Assembly (NCBI RefSeq): GCF_010119935.1
Contig: NZ_CP048209.1
Location: 4,405,001-4,469,000 of the forward strand
DNA length: 64,000 nt
Direction of reading: 5' to 3'
From: Paenibacillus lycopersici
GTDB lineage: Bacteria; Bacillota; Bacilli; Paenibacillales; Paenibacillaceae
Each line of letters opens with the position of its first letter. Positions within the stretch are counted from its first letter, which is position 1. Shown in pieces: positions 53,271 to 61,773 of this stretch. Position numbers and translations under genes: made by a program. Under the pieces are notes generated by a model that saw only the letters and a list, made by a program, of their open reading frames with translations, had not been told where the DNA came from and searched no databases.

Positions 53271-53981
53271 TTAACGCTGTTTGTATGGAATAGGATCGGT
53301 CATGCCCGCTTCGGCGAAACCTTTCAACCGCAGGCGGCAGCTGTCGCATTCGCCGCAGGCTTCCTTCTCGCCGTTGTAGCAGGACGTCGTCAGATCGTAC
53401 GGCACGCCCATGCGCGTGCCTTCCGCGACGATGCCCGCCTTCGTCAGATGAATGAGCGGCGTTTCGATCGAGATCGGCTTGCCTTCCGCGCCGACCTTGG
53501 TCGCGAGCGCGATCACTTCCTGCACCTTCGCGATGAATTCCGGACGGCAGTCCGGGTAGCCGCTGTAATCCAGCGCATTGACGCCGATATAGATCGCTTC
53601 CGCGCCGACGGTTTCCGCATAGGACGTCGCAATCGACAGGAACAGCAGATTGCGGCCGGGCACGTACGTCACCGGGATTTCGCCCGGCTCGTCGGATTCG
53701 GGCATGGATTCAGGATCGGCGCCCGTCTTCGGCACGTCTATGGTGTCGTCCGTCAGCGCGCTGCCGCCGAATTCGCGCAGAAATCCGAGCTGCACGACTT
53801 TATACCGGTCGGCCGTGCCGTAAAATTCGGCTACCGCGCGCGCGTTCTCCAGCTCGATGATGTGGCGTTGGCCGTAGTGGAAGGAGATCGGATACAACTC
53901 ATAGCCCGCTTCTTTCGCATAGCCCATGCAGGTCGTGCTGTCCAATCCTCCGCTCAATATAATGACCGCTTTTTTCGTCAA
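53271..53981 (-). CDS. queC: 7-cyano-7-deazaguanine synthase QueC
   Basis: A 236-residue ATP-dependent enzyme that converts 7-carboxy-7-deazaguanine to preQ0, the nitrile precursor of queuosine. It has the PP-loop VIILSGGLDSTTCMG, SFHYGQRH, PVTYVPGRNLLFLS and a C-terminal zinc knuckle (SCYNGEKEACGECDSCRLRLKGF). The likely start is TTG 53981, eight bases after AGAGG; a GTG at 53990 overlaps that site. It follows queE with one base between. Confidence 0.93.
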   Translation of the reverse strand: MTKKAVIILSGGLDSTTCMGYAKEAGYELYPISFHYGQRHIIELENARAVAEFYGTADRYKVVQLGFLREFGGSALTDDTIDVPKTGADPESMPESDEPGEIPVTYVPGRNLLFLSIATSYAETVGAEAIYIGVNALDYSGYPDCRPEFIAKVQEVIALATKVGAEGKPISIETPLIHLTKAGIVAEGTRMGVPYDLTTSCYNGEKEACGECDSCRLRLKGFAEAGMTDPIPYKQR

Positions 53982-53982
53982 C

Positions 53983-54693
53983 TTATACACCTCTCTGGGC
54001 GGGATCCCAAATGATTTTGTGCAGCTGCATGTTCAGCTTGACCCCCGTCAAGCCCGCAGCGAGCATTCGTTCGACCAGCTTCGCCGGCGGCATGCTTTCC
54101 CATACCGGGCTGAACAGCGCAAGCGCCTTGGTCGGATATTCGGCAAGCACCTTCACGGCATAATCGAAGTCCGCGTCGCTCGCGATGACGAACTTCACTT
54201 CGTCCTGCGGGCGCAGAAGCGCGAAATTGTCATGCAGCATCGCCTCGTTCTCGCCGGAATCCGGCAGCTTGTAATCCATGATATACCGCGCCTTCGGCGA
54301 TGCAATGTCCCGCAGGAACGGAGCCAAATCGATCGCGCCGTTCGTCTCCACGTGCACGTCCTTGATGCGCTCGATGCCGCACAGCGCCTCCAGCAGGGCG
54401 CCGGACCGGCTGCCATACAGCAGCGGCTCGCCGCCGGTCATGCAGATATGCTCCGACTTGTACTGTCCTTCGACCTGCGCGACGATCTCGTCGATCGTCA
54501 TCGTCATCTCCGCTTCGGCCGGTGGATAGCTGTATTTCGTATCGCACCAGACGCAGCGCAGGTTGCAGCCGAACAGACGTACAAAAACGGTCGGAAACCC
54601 GGCACGCGTGCCTTCGCCTTCGACCGTTTCGAAAATTTCCACCATGGGCAGCCGAATGGCGCGCGGCTCCAGCCCCGTCTCGTTAGCCGGCAT
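53983..54693 (-). CDS. queE: 7-carboxy-7-deazaguanine synthase QueE (radical SAM)
   Basis: A 236-residue radical SAM enzyme that contracts the ring of 6-carboxytetrahydropterin to give 7-carboxy-7-deazaguanine. The cluster motif is CNLRCVWCDTKYSY (CxxxCxxC). ETVEGEGTRAGFPTVFVRLFG precedes it, and ICMTGGEPLL is the SAM-binding GGE motif. The ATG at 54693 overlaps the end of queD by 11 bases, with GGAGG nine bases upstream. Confidence 0.93.
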   Translation of the reverse strand: MPANETGLEPRAIRLPMVEIFETVEGEGTRAGFPTVFVRLFGCNLRCVWCDTKYSYPPAEAEMTMTIDEIVAQVEGQYKSEHICMTGGEPLLYGSRSGALLEALCGIERIKDVHVETNGAIDLAPFLRDIASPKARYIMDYKLPDSGENEAMLHDNFALLRPQDEVKFVIASDADFDYAVKVLAEYPTKALALFSPVWESMPPAKLVERMLAAGLTGVKLNMQLHKIIWDPAQRGV

Positions 54694-55165
54694 GCTCGTC
54701 CGCCTCCATCAACGCCCGCGTAACCGCCGCATAGCTGGTCGGCGTCTCCCACAACCGGATCTCCTCGATACGCACATTCGGGTAATGGCCTTCTTCGACG
54801 AGCGCGTCGTGCAGCTGCTCGTACATCCATACGACCATGTTCTCGGCCGTCGTGTTCATCGGCGGTAGCACCTCGTTCAGGTACCGATGGTCGAGCTTGT
54901 CGATGATCCGCTCTTTCGCGATTCGTTTCATATCGGTAAAATCGATCGTCAGTCCGCGATTGTCGGTCGTGCCGGACAGGATCGTTTGAAGCTTATACGT
55001 ATGGCCATGGAGGCTCTTGCACTTTCCTTCGTAGAGATGCAGATGATGCGCGCTGTCAAAAGTAAATTCTTTGGAAACGAGCACCCGCCGGTTATGATAA
55101 CGGAGCTGCCGCTCGTCAATATCGACACCGAACTGCTGAATATGCTTCGGAATCTCGTAAGTCAC
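54683..55165 (-). CDS. queD: 6-carboxytetrahydropterin synthase QueD
   Basis: About 160 residues. It converts dihydroneopterin triphosphate to 6-carboxytetrahydropterin, the first committed step to queuosine. Zinc-binding histidines are seen in FTFDSAHHLHLYEGKCKSLHGHTYKL, with the catalytic Cys in EGKCKSLHGH. LDHRYLNEVLPPMNTTAENMVVW follows. GTG at 55165 has AGAGGAAGG eight bases upstream; another GTG at 55174 is too close to it. The operon is queD-queE-queC; queF is absent here. Confidence 0.9.
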   Translation of the reverse strand: MTYEIPKHIQQFGVDIDERQLRYHNRRVLVSKEFTFDSAHHLHLYEGKCKSLHGHTYKLQTILSGTTDNRGLTIDFTDMKRIAKERIIDKLDHRYLNEVLPPMNTTAENMVVWMYEQLHDALVEEGHYPNVRIEEIRLWETPTSYAAVTRALMEADEHAG

Positions 55166-55239
55166 GTTCCACACCTTCCTCTGTATACAACTGCAATATG
55201 ATATTATAGCACAATGCGGCAGCGGTATCTAGCGTTGTC

Positions 55240-56043
55240 TTATACCTTTAACTGCCCCGTCAGCACCGTTACGGCCCGTCCGGTCATGAATACCCGCCCG
55301 CCGCGAAGGGCGATGCGCAGCTCTCCCCCTCTAGCCGAGGCCTGGTACGCGAGGAACTCGTCCTTCCGCAGCCGGCGCTGCCAATACGGCGCCAAGGCGC
55401 AGTGGGCCGAGCCCGTCACCGGATCTTCGTCCGTTCCGGTTGCCGGATAGAAGGCGCGGGAGACGAAATCGTACGCCGGCGAAGCGCCCGGCGCTCCCTT
55501 GCTCGTCACGATCACGCCGCGGGCTTCGACGCGAGCCAGCAGCCCGAGGTCCGGCCGAAGCGTGCGCACCGTTGCCTCGCTGTCGACCTCTACCAGATAG
55601 TCCATCCGATTGCGGCCGACAAATCGCGGGATAAGGCCAAGCCCTTCAATAAGCTCCTCCGGCGCGTTGACCGGTTCGGCACGCTCGGCCGGAAAGTCGA
55701 GCGTAATGCCTTCTTCCGTCCGCTCCGCGGTCAATAATCCGCTGCGGGTATGGAACCGTGCCGGCTCGTCCTGCCTCAGCTGCCCGTTCGTCCACAAATA
55801 ATGGCCGCTGGCAAGCGTGGCATGGCCGCACAGATCGACCTCGTGCGTCGACGTAAACCAGCGAAGGTCGTAGCTGCCGTCTTGGCGGCGGCGCAGAAAA
55901 GCCGTCTCCGGCAAATTCATCTCGGCGGCGACGCGCTGCATCCACTCGGCACCTCGCTCCTCCTCCAGCACGCAGACCGCTGCCGGATTGCCGCGGAACG
56001 GTTCTTTCGTAAATGCATCAATAATGGATATCGCTAACGACAT
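55240..56043 (-). CDS. PhzF-family isomerase/epimerase-like protein
   Basis: A 267-residue protein of the PhzF / diaminopimelate-epimerase-like fold. The family opening is IIDAFTKEPFRGNPAAVCVL. NLPETAFL (catalytic Glu), STHEVDLCGHATLASGHYLW and TGTDEDPVTGSAHCALAPYW are all present. Members isomerise small acids, but most, like this one, have no known substrate. ATG 56043 has GGGAGG upstream. It lies 74 bases before queD on the same strand, perhaps with its own transcript. Confidence 0.88.
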   Translation of the reverse strand: MSLAISIIDAFTKEPFRGNPAAVCVLEEERGAEWMQRVAAEMNLPETAFLRRRQDGSYDLRWFTSTHEVDLCGHATLASGHYLWTNGQLRQDEPARFHTRSGLLTAERTEEGITLDFPAERAEPVNAPEELIEGLGLIPRFVGRNRMDYLVEVDSEATVRTLRPDLGLLARVEARGVIVTSKGAPGASPAYDFVSRAFYPATGTDEDPVTGSAHCALAPYWQRRLRKDEFLAYQASARGGELRIALRGGRVFMTGRAVTVLTGQLKV

Positions 56044-56168
56044 GTCACGCACCTCCCGAATCATTCGCAGGGTTGAAGCCGAATAAGGCTTCTCAATCGT
56101 ACGGAAAACCCGCCGATTCTCCCATCCCGTTTCCCGTTGCCGCCGGCATCGGACCGATTTCCTTACGC

Positions 56169-56213
56169 AAAAAACACCGCCCCTTGACGGCTGTCTTCAG
56201 CCGCCGGGCAGTG
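56169..56213 (-). terminator. Terminator after the GyrI-like gene
   Basis: On the minus strand CACTGCCC pairs with GGGCGGTG, with an inner GGCGGCTG/CAGCCGTC stem, followed by TTTTTT. Confidence 0.85.
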
Positions 56214-56230
56214 TCGCATACCAAGCGCGT

Positions 56231-56683
56231 TTATTCTTCTTCGATCGGAATGAGCAGCTCGACCTGCTCGGCTTCCAGATGCTCGTCGATATAGAATATT
56301 TCCAGCGATACGGCGTTCTCCCGCCTGCTCAGCTTCTGCTCGTTCATCCACGCCGTCAACTGCTCATAGCCTTCGCCGATGCGTTCGTACGTGCATACCG
56401 CCATGGCGTACGTGCGCTGAGGAATGGTGAACTGTACCATGCCTGCAGGAACCTGCTCCAAATGCGGCACCTCGAAGCATGCCCAATACGTAGCGAAAAC
56501 TTCATTGCCGAAATAAGGACTGTACAGCACCGATGTTTTGACGTCGCCTTCGATTTCGTGTTTTCTGGAGAGAAACTCACTCTGCAGATGAATGGCTTCA
56601 TCCGGGAACGTAGAATAAGGACCGCAATAGCTGATGCCCACCACATTCATTGCCGGCTTGGTAATCAAGGCGCAATTATTCAC
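56231..56683 (-). CDS. GyrI-like / AraC effector-binding domain protein
   Basis: A 150-residue single-domain protein. The pattern KPAMNVVGISYCGPYST at the start and GMVQFTIPQRTYAMAVCTYERIGEGYEQLTAWMNEQ later is typical of the stand-alone effector-binding fold shared by GyrI and the C-terminus of AraC/MerR regulators. It binds small amphipathic molecules in characterised cases. No DNA-binding domain is attached. The GTG start at 56683 has GGGAGG nine bases upstream. Confidence 0.8.
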   Translation of the reverse strand: MNNCALITKPAMNVVGISYCGPYSTFPDEAIHLQSEFLSRKHEIEGDVKTSVLYSPYFGNEVFATYWACFEVPHLEQVPAGMVQFTIPQRTYAMAVCTYERIGEGYEQLTAWMNEQKLSRRENAVSLEIFYIDEHLEAEQVELLIPIEEE

Positions 56684-56825
56684 CGCGAATGACCTCCCGC
56701 ATGCAATTTCATTGCCTTCGGCTGTTTGAAGGTTTGACCCGTACTCAGTGTACCATGTCTCCGGTTGGCGCGGTACTACTTATTTGCCTATAGTCGACTT
56801 TTACCGTTCCCCGAGCGCGCCCAAC

Positions 56826-56864
56826 AAAAAGACCCGTCCCGCCCGCGAGGGGCAAAACGGGTCT
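56826..56864 (-). terminator. Terminator after the formaldehyde dehydrogenase gene
   Basis: AGACCCGT (56830-56837) and ACGGGTCT (56857-56864) form the stem. On the minus strand TTTTTG follows. It lies 36 bases after the stop codon. Confidence 0.85.
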
Positions 56865-56900
56865 CTCGCCGATCCTTCCGGCAAGGCCGGACTTCTTCCG

Positions 56901-58118
56901 TTAGCGTCTGACGGAACCGTGCGGATCGATGACGAATTTCTTCGAAGCGCCTTGATCGAACTCGCTGTATGCCGCCGGCGCTTCGTCCAGCGATATGAGC
57001 GTGGCGTTGACCGCTTTGGCGATTTGCGCCCGGCCGCTTAAGATCGCGCTCATCAGCTCGCGGTTATATTGCATGACCGGCGTCTGACCCGTGACGAACG
57101 TGTGCGATTTCGCCCAGCCGAGACCGAAGCGGATCTTGAGCGTGCCGATCTTCGCATCTTCATCCACCGCGCCCGGATCGCCCGTCACGTACAAGCCCGG
57201 AATGCCCAGTCTGCCGCCGGCGCGCGTCACTTCCATAATGGAGTTGAGCACCGTCGCCGGCGCTTCGCCGTGCGACTTGCCGTGGCCGTGCGCCTCGAAG
57301 CCGACGCAGTCGACGGCGCAATCCACTTCGGGCACGCCGAGAATTTGATCGATCTGCTCCGCCAAGTTCGCGTGCTCCCGCAGGTTGACCGTTTCGCAGC
57401 CGAAGCTTCTCGCTTGCGCCAGACGCTCGGCGTTCAAGTCGCCGACGATGACGACGGATGCGCCAAGCAGCTGCGCGGAATGCGCGGCGGCGAGTCCGAC
57501 GGGTCCGGCGCCTGCGATATAGACCGTCGAGCCCGGACGGACGCCTGCGCTGACCGCGCCGTGATAGCCTGTCGGGAAGATGTCCGACAGCATCGTCAGA
57601 TCGAGGATTTTCTCCATCGCCCGGTCTTTATCCGGGAATTTCAGCAATTGAAAGTCCGCGTAAGGGACCATGACGTATTCGGATTGACCGCCTACCCAGC
57701 CGCCCATATCGACATAGCCGTATGCGGAACCGGGACGGTCCGGATTGACGTTGGTACAGACGTTCGTATTCCGTTCCTTGCAGTTCCGGCACCGTCCGCA
57801 AGCAATGTTGAACGGCACGGATACCAGATCGCCCTTCTTGATGAATTCCACGTCGCGGCCGACTTCAATGACCTCGCCCGTTATTTCATGTCCAAGCACC
57901 AAGCCGCTCGGAGCGGTCGTCCGTCCGCGCACCATGTGCTGGTCGCTCCCGCAGATGTTCGTCGTAATGACTTTCAGAATGACGCCATGCTCGCATTTTC
58001 TGCCGACGTTGAGCGGATTCACGCCCGGACCGTCGCGCAAAATCAGCTCCGGATACGCAATATCACTAATTTCCACCCTGCCTGGCCGGTCATAGACGAC
58101 CGCGCGATTTCCTGCCAT
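56901..58118 (-). CDS. Glutathione-independent formaldehyde dehydrogenase-type zinc enzyme
   Basis: A 405-residue medium-chain dehydrogenase, longer than ordinary alcohol dehydrogenases because of insertions typical of Pseudomonas formaldehyde dehydrogenase/dismutase. It has TTNICGSDQHMVRGRT and VLGHEITGEV (catalytic zinc), CGRCRNCKERNTNVC (structural zinc), GGWVGGQSEYV and IAGAGPVGLAAAHSAQLLG (NAD site). The expected reaction is oxidation of formaldehyde to formate with bound NAD. ATG 58118 follows GAGGAG by ten bases. A strong terminator lies downstream, so it is a single-gene unit. Confidence 0.9.
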   Translation of the reverse strand: MAGNRAVVYDRPGRVEISDIAYPELILRDGPGVNPLNVGRKCEHGVILKVITTNICGSDQHMVRGRTTAPSGLVLGHEITGEVIEVGRDVEFIKKGDLVSVPFNIACGRCRNCKERNTNVCTNVNPDRPGSAYGYVDMGGWVGGQSEYVMVPYADFQLLKFPDKDRAMEKILDLTMLSDIFPTGYHGAVSAGVRPGSTVYIAGAGPVGLAAAHSAQLLGASVVIVGDLNAERLAQARSFGCETVNLREHANLAEQIDQILGVPEVDCAVDCVGFEAHGHGKSHGEAPATVLNSIMEVTRAGGRLGIPGLYVTGDPGAVDEDAKIGTLKIRFGLGWAKSHTFVTGQTPVMQYNRELMSAILSGRAQIAKAVNATLISLDEAPAAYSEFDQGASKKFVIDPHGSVRR

Positions 58119-58218
58119 TGATCTGCCACTCCTCTTATCATGGATTCGATGAAGACATGCAATCACTACCATTGTAATCGCTTGCAGAGGGAAAAGCTAT
58201 CCATTGTTTCGATTAGTA

Positions 58219-58407
58219 TTAGTCCCTCACCGTCTGTTTGCTGCCGTAACGTTGAAAACCTTTGTAGCGCGTCCCCCGAAACGTCAGCTTGCCTTGGTCC
58301 CCCTCGACCAGCATGCCGGATTCTTCGCCGGTCACTTGAAATTCCATCCGGTCGCCGCTCTCGACTTCGAAGGTTATGTAATGAATGCGGAAGATGATAC
58401 TCGTCAT
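58219..58407 (-). pseudogene. Fragment of a DUF2500-type protein
   Basis: A 62-residue stretch (VTFEVESGDR-like ITFEVESGDRMEFQVTGEESG, then EGDQGKLTFRGTRYKGFQRYG) that matches the C-terminal half of small DUF2500 proteins. The usual N-terminal membrane segment and first strands are missing. Upstream the frame continues to 58521 with unlikely sequence that overlaps hisA. I see no good ribosome binding site. It is probably a gene remnant. Confidence 0.55.
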
Positions 58408-58498
58408 TGCTAGAAGACAATCCCTGCTTGCGCACGCGCGCTCATCATCAAAAACGCCAGTCCCGCGTCGCGCGCAGGCTGGCGTCTTCAGGCGTCCG

Positions 58499-59251
58499 CT
58501 ACCGGCTGCAGTAAGCGACAACCTCGTCGTAGGACAACGCGCCGCCGAATATATCGAGCGCGCTGCCGATCGTAATGTCGAGCTTGCCGTTCGCCAAGGA
58601 ACGGAACAGCTCCAAGTCCCCGAAGGACCGCGCGCCGCCGGCGTAGGTCGTCGGGATCGTCACCTGCTGCGCCAGCTGCTCCACGAGCGTGGCCAGTATT
58701 CCGGTGCGTTTCCCTTCCACGTCGACGGCATGGACTAGAAATTCATCGCAGTACGCTTCCAATTCTCGCAAATGGGCCGCGTCCACGACGAAATTGCTGT
58801 ACGTCTTCCATTGATTCGTCACGACGACCCATTGATTGTCCTTCTGCTTGCAGCTGAGATCGATGACGAGCCGTTCTTTCCCCACCTCGGAGACGATGCG
58901 CTGCAGATTGCCCATGTCGAGCTCGCCGTCGCGGAAGATGTAGGACGTGACGATGACGTGGGACGCCCCCGCTTCCAAATACAGCGCCGCGTTCTCGGCC
59001 CGGATTCCGCCGCCGATCTGCAGGCCGCCCGGATACGCGCGCAGCGCCGCGAGCGCCGCTTCTTCGTTGCCGCCGCCGAGCATGATAACATGGCCCCCGG
59101 TCAGCTTGTCGCGCTTGAACATGTCCGCGTAATGCGCGGAATCGTGCGCGGAGACGAAATTTTCCACGACCTGTCCGCTGCTCCCCAGCGTTTCGCCGAC
59201 AATCTGTTTTACTTTGCCGTTATGCAGGTCGATGCAAGGTCTGAACTTCAC
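58499..59251 (-). CDS. hisA: HisA-type ProFAR isomerase, eukaryote-like (HIS6) form
   Basis: A 250-residue (beta/alpha)8 barrel that isomerises ProFAR to PRFAR in histidine synthesis. FRPCIDLHNGKVKQIVG contains the catalytic Asp, GGHVIMLGGGNEEAALAAL and LQIGGGIRAENAALYLEAGASHVIVTS bind phosphate, and HAVDVEGKRTG carries the second Asp. The CIDLHNGKVKQIVG opening and the long middle (CKQKDNQWVVVTNQWKTYS) are typical of the fungal/plant HIS6 type, not of standard bacterial HisA. It overlaps the HAD gene by four bases and is not in a his operon. Confidence 0.88.
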   Translation of the reverse strand: MKFRPCIDLHNGKVKQIVGETLGSSGQVVENFVSAHDSAHYADMFKRDKLTGGHVIMLGGGNEEAALAALRAYPGGLQIGGGIRAENAALYLEAGASHVIVTSYIFRDGELDMGNLQRIVSEVGKERLVIDLSCKQKDNQWVVVTNQWKTYSNFVVDAAHLRELEAYCDEFLVHAVDVEGKRTGILATLVEQLAQQVTIPTTYAGGARSFGDLELFRSLANGKLDITIGSALDIFGGALSYDEVVAYCSR

Positions 59252-59967
59252 TGCGGTTCCTCTTCTCTCTTCATGATGCCGTTCAGTTCGGTCAGCTCAT
59301 GGATGATGTAATGCGGGGCTATCCCCTCCCGCGCCGGCTTGCGATGCGGATTATAGTAGCAGAAATCGATGCCCGCGGCCCTTGCCCCGGCATAATCGTC
59401 CGTCAACGAATCGCCCACGAACAGGATTTCCGACCGCTCGGCGTCAAGCGCGTCGACGGCTTTGTCGAAGATCAGCCGATGCGGCTTGCCGACGCCGACC
59501 TCGTCCGATATGAACAGATGCGGGAAATAGTGCGAGATGCCGCCGATCGCGAGCCGTCTGCGCTGCGCTTCGCCGATGCCGTTCGAGATGATGCCGAGCT
59601 CGTAGCTGCCGTGCAGCCCGGGCAGCAGCTCCTCCGCGCCGTCCATGAGCAGGCAGGAGGAACAGAACAGCTCCCAGTACGTCTTCGCAAGCGCCTTGGA
59701 CAGCGCGCCGTCGAAGCCGAGCTGCACCAGCGTATCGCGAAACGAATAATCCAGCACGTCGGAAATATGCAGCTTCCGCTCCATGCGCTCGCTCCAGTAC
59801 GTCCAATTGATCGGGGCGAACGACGTCCAGAACAGCTCCCACGTCAAGCCTTCCCGGTCGGTCAGCCCGTGGTCGCGTATCGTCCGCTGCATCGACTCCC
59901 GCTCGCTCGTATCGTAATCGAGCAATGTATTGTCCAGATCGAACAGTATCGCCTTGTACGCGGTCAT
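59248..59967 (-). CDS. HAD-family phosphatase (YjjG-like, subfamily IA)
   Basis: A 239-residue hydrolase. Motif I is AILFDLDNTLLDYD with the nucleophilic Asp. Motif II is LGIISNGIGEAQ. Motif III is the Lys of GVGKPHRLIFDKA and motif IV is ILFVGDSLTDDYAGARAAGID. The helical cap (residues 15-95) and DNTLLDYD resemble YjjG-type nucleotidases that remove phosphate from pyrimidine nucleotides. Start ATG 59967 overlaps the VanZ stop (ATGA), and its end overlaps the hisA start, so the three genes form one tight operon. Confidence 0.88.
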   Translation of the reverse strand: MTAYKAILFDLDNTLLDYDTSERESMQRTIRDHGLTDREGLTWELFWTSFAPINWTYWSERMERKLHISDVLDYSFRDTLVQLGFDGALSKALAKTYWELFCSSCLLMDGAEELLPGLHGSYELGIISNGIGEAQRRRLAIGGISHYFPHLFISDEVGVGKPHRLIFDKAVDALDAERSEILFVGDSLTDDYAGARAAGIDFCYYNPHRKPAREGIAPHYIIHELTELNGIMKREEEPQ

Positions 59968-60383
59968 ATCACCACCCGCTTTCGTATAAGCTGCAGCAAT
60001 CCGAAGCCGATGAGCGCGCCGATCGTGTTCAGCAGAATATCGTCGATATCGAAGCTGCCGCGCTGCAGCAGCAGCTGAAACGTCTCCAGCAGGAACAGCA
60101 CGCAGATGAAGAAGCAGGTGAACGAGAACAGCCGCATCCGCAGCAAATACGGAACGGAGAGGCCGAACGGCGCGAATACCGCGATGTTGCCGACGATGTT
60201 CACGATCCAGTATTTGAATTGGAAGCTGTCCGCATGCCGGAAATAAAGCTTGAGGGTTTGCAGCGGCACGACGTTGTACTTGTAACCCGGCAATTGCGGG
60301 TGCGTGCGCCCGAACCCGATAAACATCCAATACAGCAGCAAGAGGGAATACGCAATGGTAATCCATGCAATGGCTTTCCTCAT
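59964..60383 (-). CDS. VanZ-like membrane protein
   Basis: A 139-residue protein with four hydrophobic segments (ITIAYSLLLLYWMFIGF, NIVGNIAVFAPFGLSVPYLL, FTCFFICVLFLLETFQLLL and IGALIGFGLL). The signature NIVGNIAVFAPFGLSVP and DIDDILLNTIGALIG define the VanZ family, whose general function is unclear (teicoplanin resistance in one case). It is first of the VanZ-HAD-HisA operon. Confidence 0.88.
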   Translation of the reverse strand: MRKAIAWITIAYSLLLLYWMFIGFGRTHPQLPGYKYNVVPLQTLKLYFRHADSFQFKYWIVNIVGNIAVFAPFGLSVPYLLRMRLFSFTCFFICVLFLLETFQLLLQRGSFDIDDILLNTIGALIGFGLLQLIRKRVVI

Positions 60384-60547
60384 TCTACCTGCAATCTCAC
60401 CTCCCGGCCTGCCAAGGAGAACGCGGCCGCGCTCCGCGGCAATTCGCTTGTCCCCTTGCCAACTATAGCTATTCCGCCTGCCGGCGATTCATTCCATGGC
60501 GCATGCATGTATCCGAAACGGCGGCCGTGACGGCATGCGGGACGGCT

Positions 60548-61165
60548 TCAATCGACATCGACGATCGTCCATCCGGCGCCGTTCGTATCGGTCATGGCGA
60601 ACGCATGGGCGCCTTCGGTCTTCAGCTTGCCGACGACGACCATCGACACCGTCTCTTTGCCCGGCTTCGCATACGTCGTTTCGCCTTGATAGAACAGCTT
60701 GACGTACGTCAGTTCCGGCTTCGCCAGGACGGATTCGATAAAATAACGCATGCGGGACGGGTCCTGAAAAAAGCGCGCCCAAATCTGGTCGTCCGCTTTC
60801 GGCTTGGCGTTGACCGTTTCGATCAGCCGGAGCAGCAATCCGGCCGCATCCGCAGGGAGGCGCCGGTCGACCAGCAGATCGTTCTCCGTCCGGTCGGCAT
60901 ACGGATCCTCGGCCGCTTGTTCCGCTTCTTCGCTGGCTTGCGCCTGCATCTGCGTCAACCGCCTGTCCGCTTCGCCGAGCTTCCGGTTCGCTTCGTCCAG
61001 CCGCTTCGCCAGCGAACCGTTATCGCGCTTGAGCGCAGCCAGCTGTTCGTTCTGCGCGTCCAGCCGCTTCCGGAGATTATCCGCGTTCCCGCTGCAGCCC
61101 GCGACAAGCATGACCGCAGCGGCGGCGCACAGCGCCAAGCCTCTTGCGGACGCACGAACCCGCAT
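60548..61165 (-). CDS. Coiled-coil lipoprotein
   Basis: A 205-residue lipoprotein. Lipobox VAGC (Cys24) follows a hydrophobic signal. Residues 30-80 form a heptad coiled coil (LRKRLDAQNEQLAALKRDNGSL). The C-terminal 110 residues are a folded part (LLRLIETVNAKPKADDQIWARFF, VSMVVVGKLKTEG, AGWTIVDVD) that looks like a small NTF2-like or GerM-like domain. Function unknown; it faces the wall. Confidence 0.75.
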   Translation of the reverse strand: MRVRASARGLALCAAAAVMLVAGCSGNADNLRKRLDAQNEQLAALKRDNGSLAKRLDEANRKLGEADRRLTQMQAQASEEAEQAAEDPYADRTENDLLVDRRLPADAAGLLLRLIETVNAKPKADDQIWARFFQDPSRMRYFIESVLAKPELTYVKLFYQGETTYAKPGKETVSMVVVGKLKTEGAHAFAMTDTNGAGWTIVDVD

Positions 61166-61178
61166 GTAACCACCGCCT

Positions 61179-61679
61179 TTAGTTCAGCTTCTTCTGATAA
61201 CAAGCCAAATCGAGCCAGCGGTCGAATTTGTAGGCGATTTCCTCGTAATGCGCCACTTGCTTGTACCCGAGCTTCGAGAACAGCGCGATGCTGCTTTCGT
61301 TCTCCGTGCAAATGGCGGCGATAAGCGAGTGGAAACGCAGCGATGCGGCCGTCTCTTCCAGAAACCGCAGCGCTTCGGTACCGATGCCCTTGCCCGTGAA
61401 ATCCGGCTCGAGGTAGATCGTCACTTCGGCCGTAACGTTGAACGCAAGCTTCTTCTTATGCTGGGTGAGCAGCATATAGCCCGCGTAACGGCCCGCGTAC
61501 AGCACGACATACGAGCGGTACAGCTCGGATACCGGCTCGATCAGCTGACGCATCTGCTCCGCGTCGTACGGATACAGATCGAACGAAACCGTCGTATGCG
61601 CCACGAAATGGTTGTACGTGCCGCGGACGCGTTCCAAATATTGGCCGCTATACGGTTCAAACGCAATTATGCTCGACAT
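61179..61679 (-). CDS. GNAT family N-acetyltransferase (phosphinothricin-acetyltransferase-like)
   Basis: A 166-residue single-domain GNAT. It shows TVSFDLYPYDAEQMRQLI, EVTIYLEPDFTGKGIGTEALRFLEE (acetyl-CoA loop) and ENESSIALFSKLGYKQVAHYEE, the typical order of the PAT/YncA group. The substrate could be an amine or amino acid analogue. The ATG at 61679 lies five bases after AGAGGTG; an ATG nine codons upstream is possible but has no such signal. It is 13 bases upstream of the coiled-coil lipoprotein gene. Confidence 0.85.
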   Translation of the reverse strand: MSSIIAFEPYSGQYLERVRGTYNHFVAHTTVSFDLYPYDAEQMRQLIEPVSELYRSYVVLYAGRYAGYMLLTQHKKKLAFNVTAEVTIYLEPDFTGKGIGTEALRFLEETAASLRFHSLIAAICTENESSIALFSKLGYKQVAHYEEIAYKFDRWLDLACYQKKLN

Positions 61680-61773
61680 TGTTGCACCTCTTGGCTGCTT
61701 ATTCATGATTGAACGGACGGCGCCGAAACCGGCTCCGTCTGCGCTCCTCGTTCTCCCGGCCGCGGCCGAACGG

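Noticed and set aside
55166..55239. preQ1 riboswitch before queD
   Set aside because: The short leader has a TATAAT box but no preQ1 aptamer pattern.
55240..56043. Phenazine biosynthesis cluster
   Set aside because: Only a stand-alone PhzF-family gene is present; no other phz genes are nearby.
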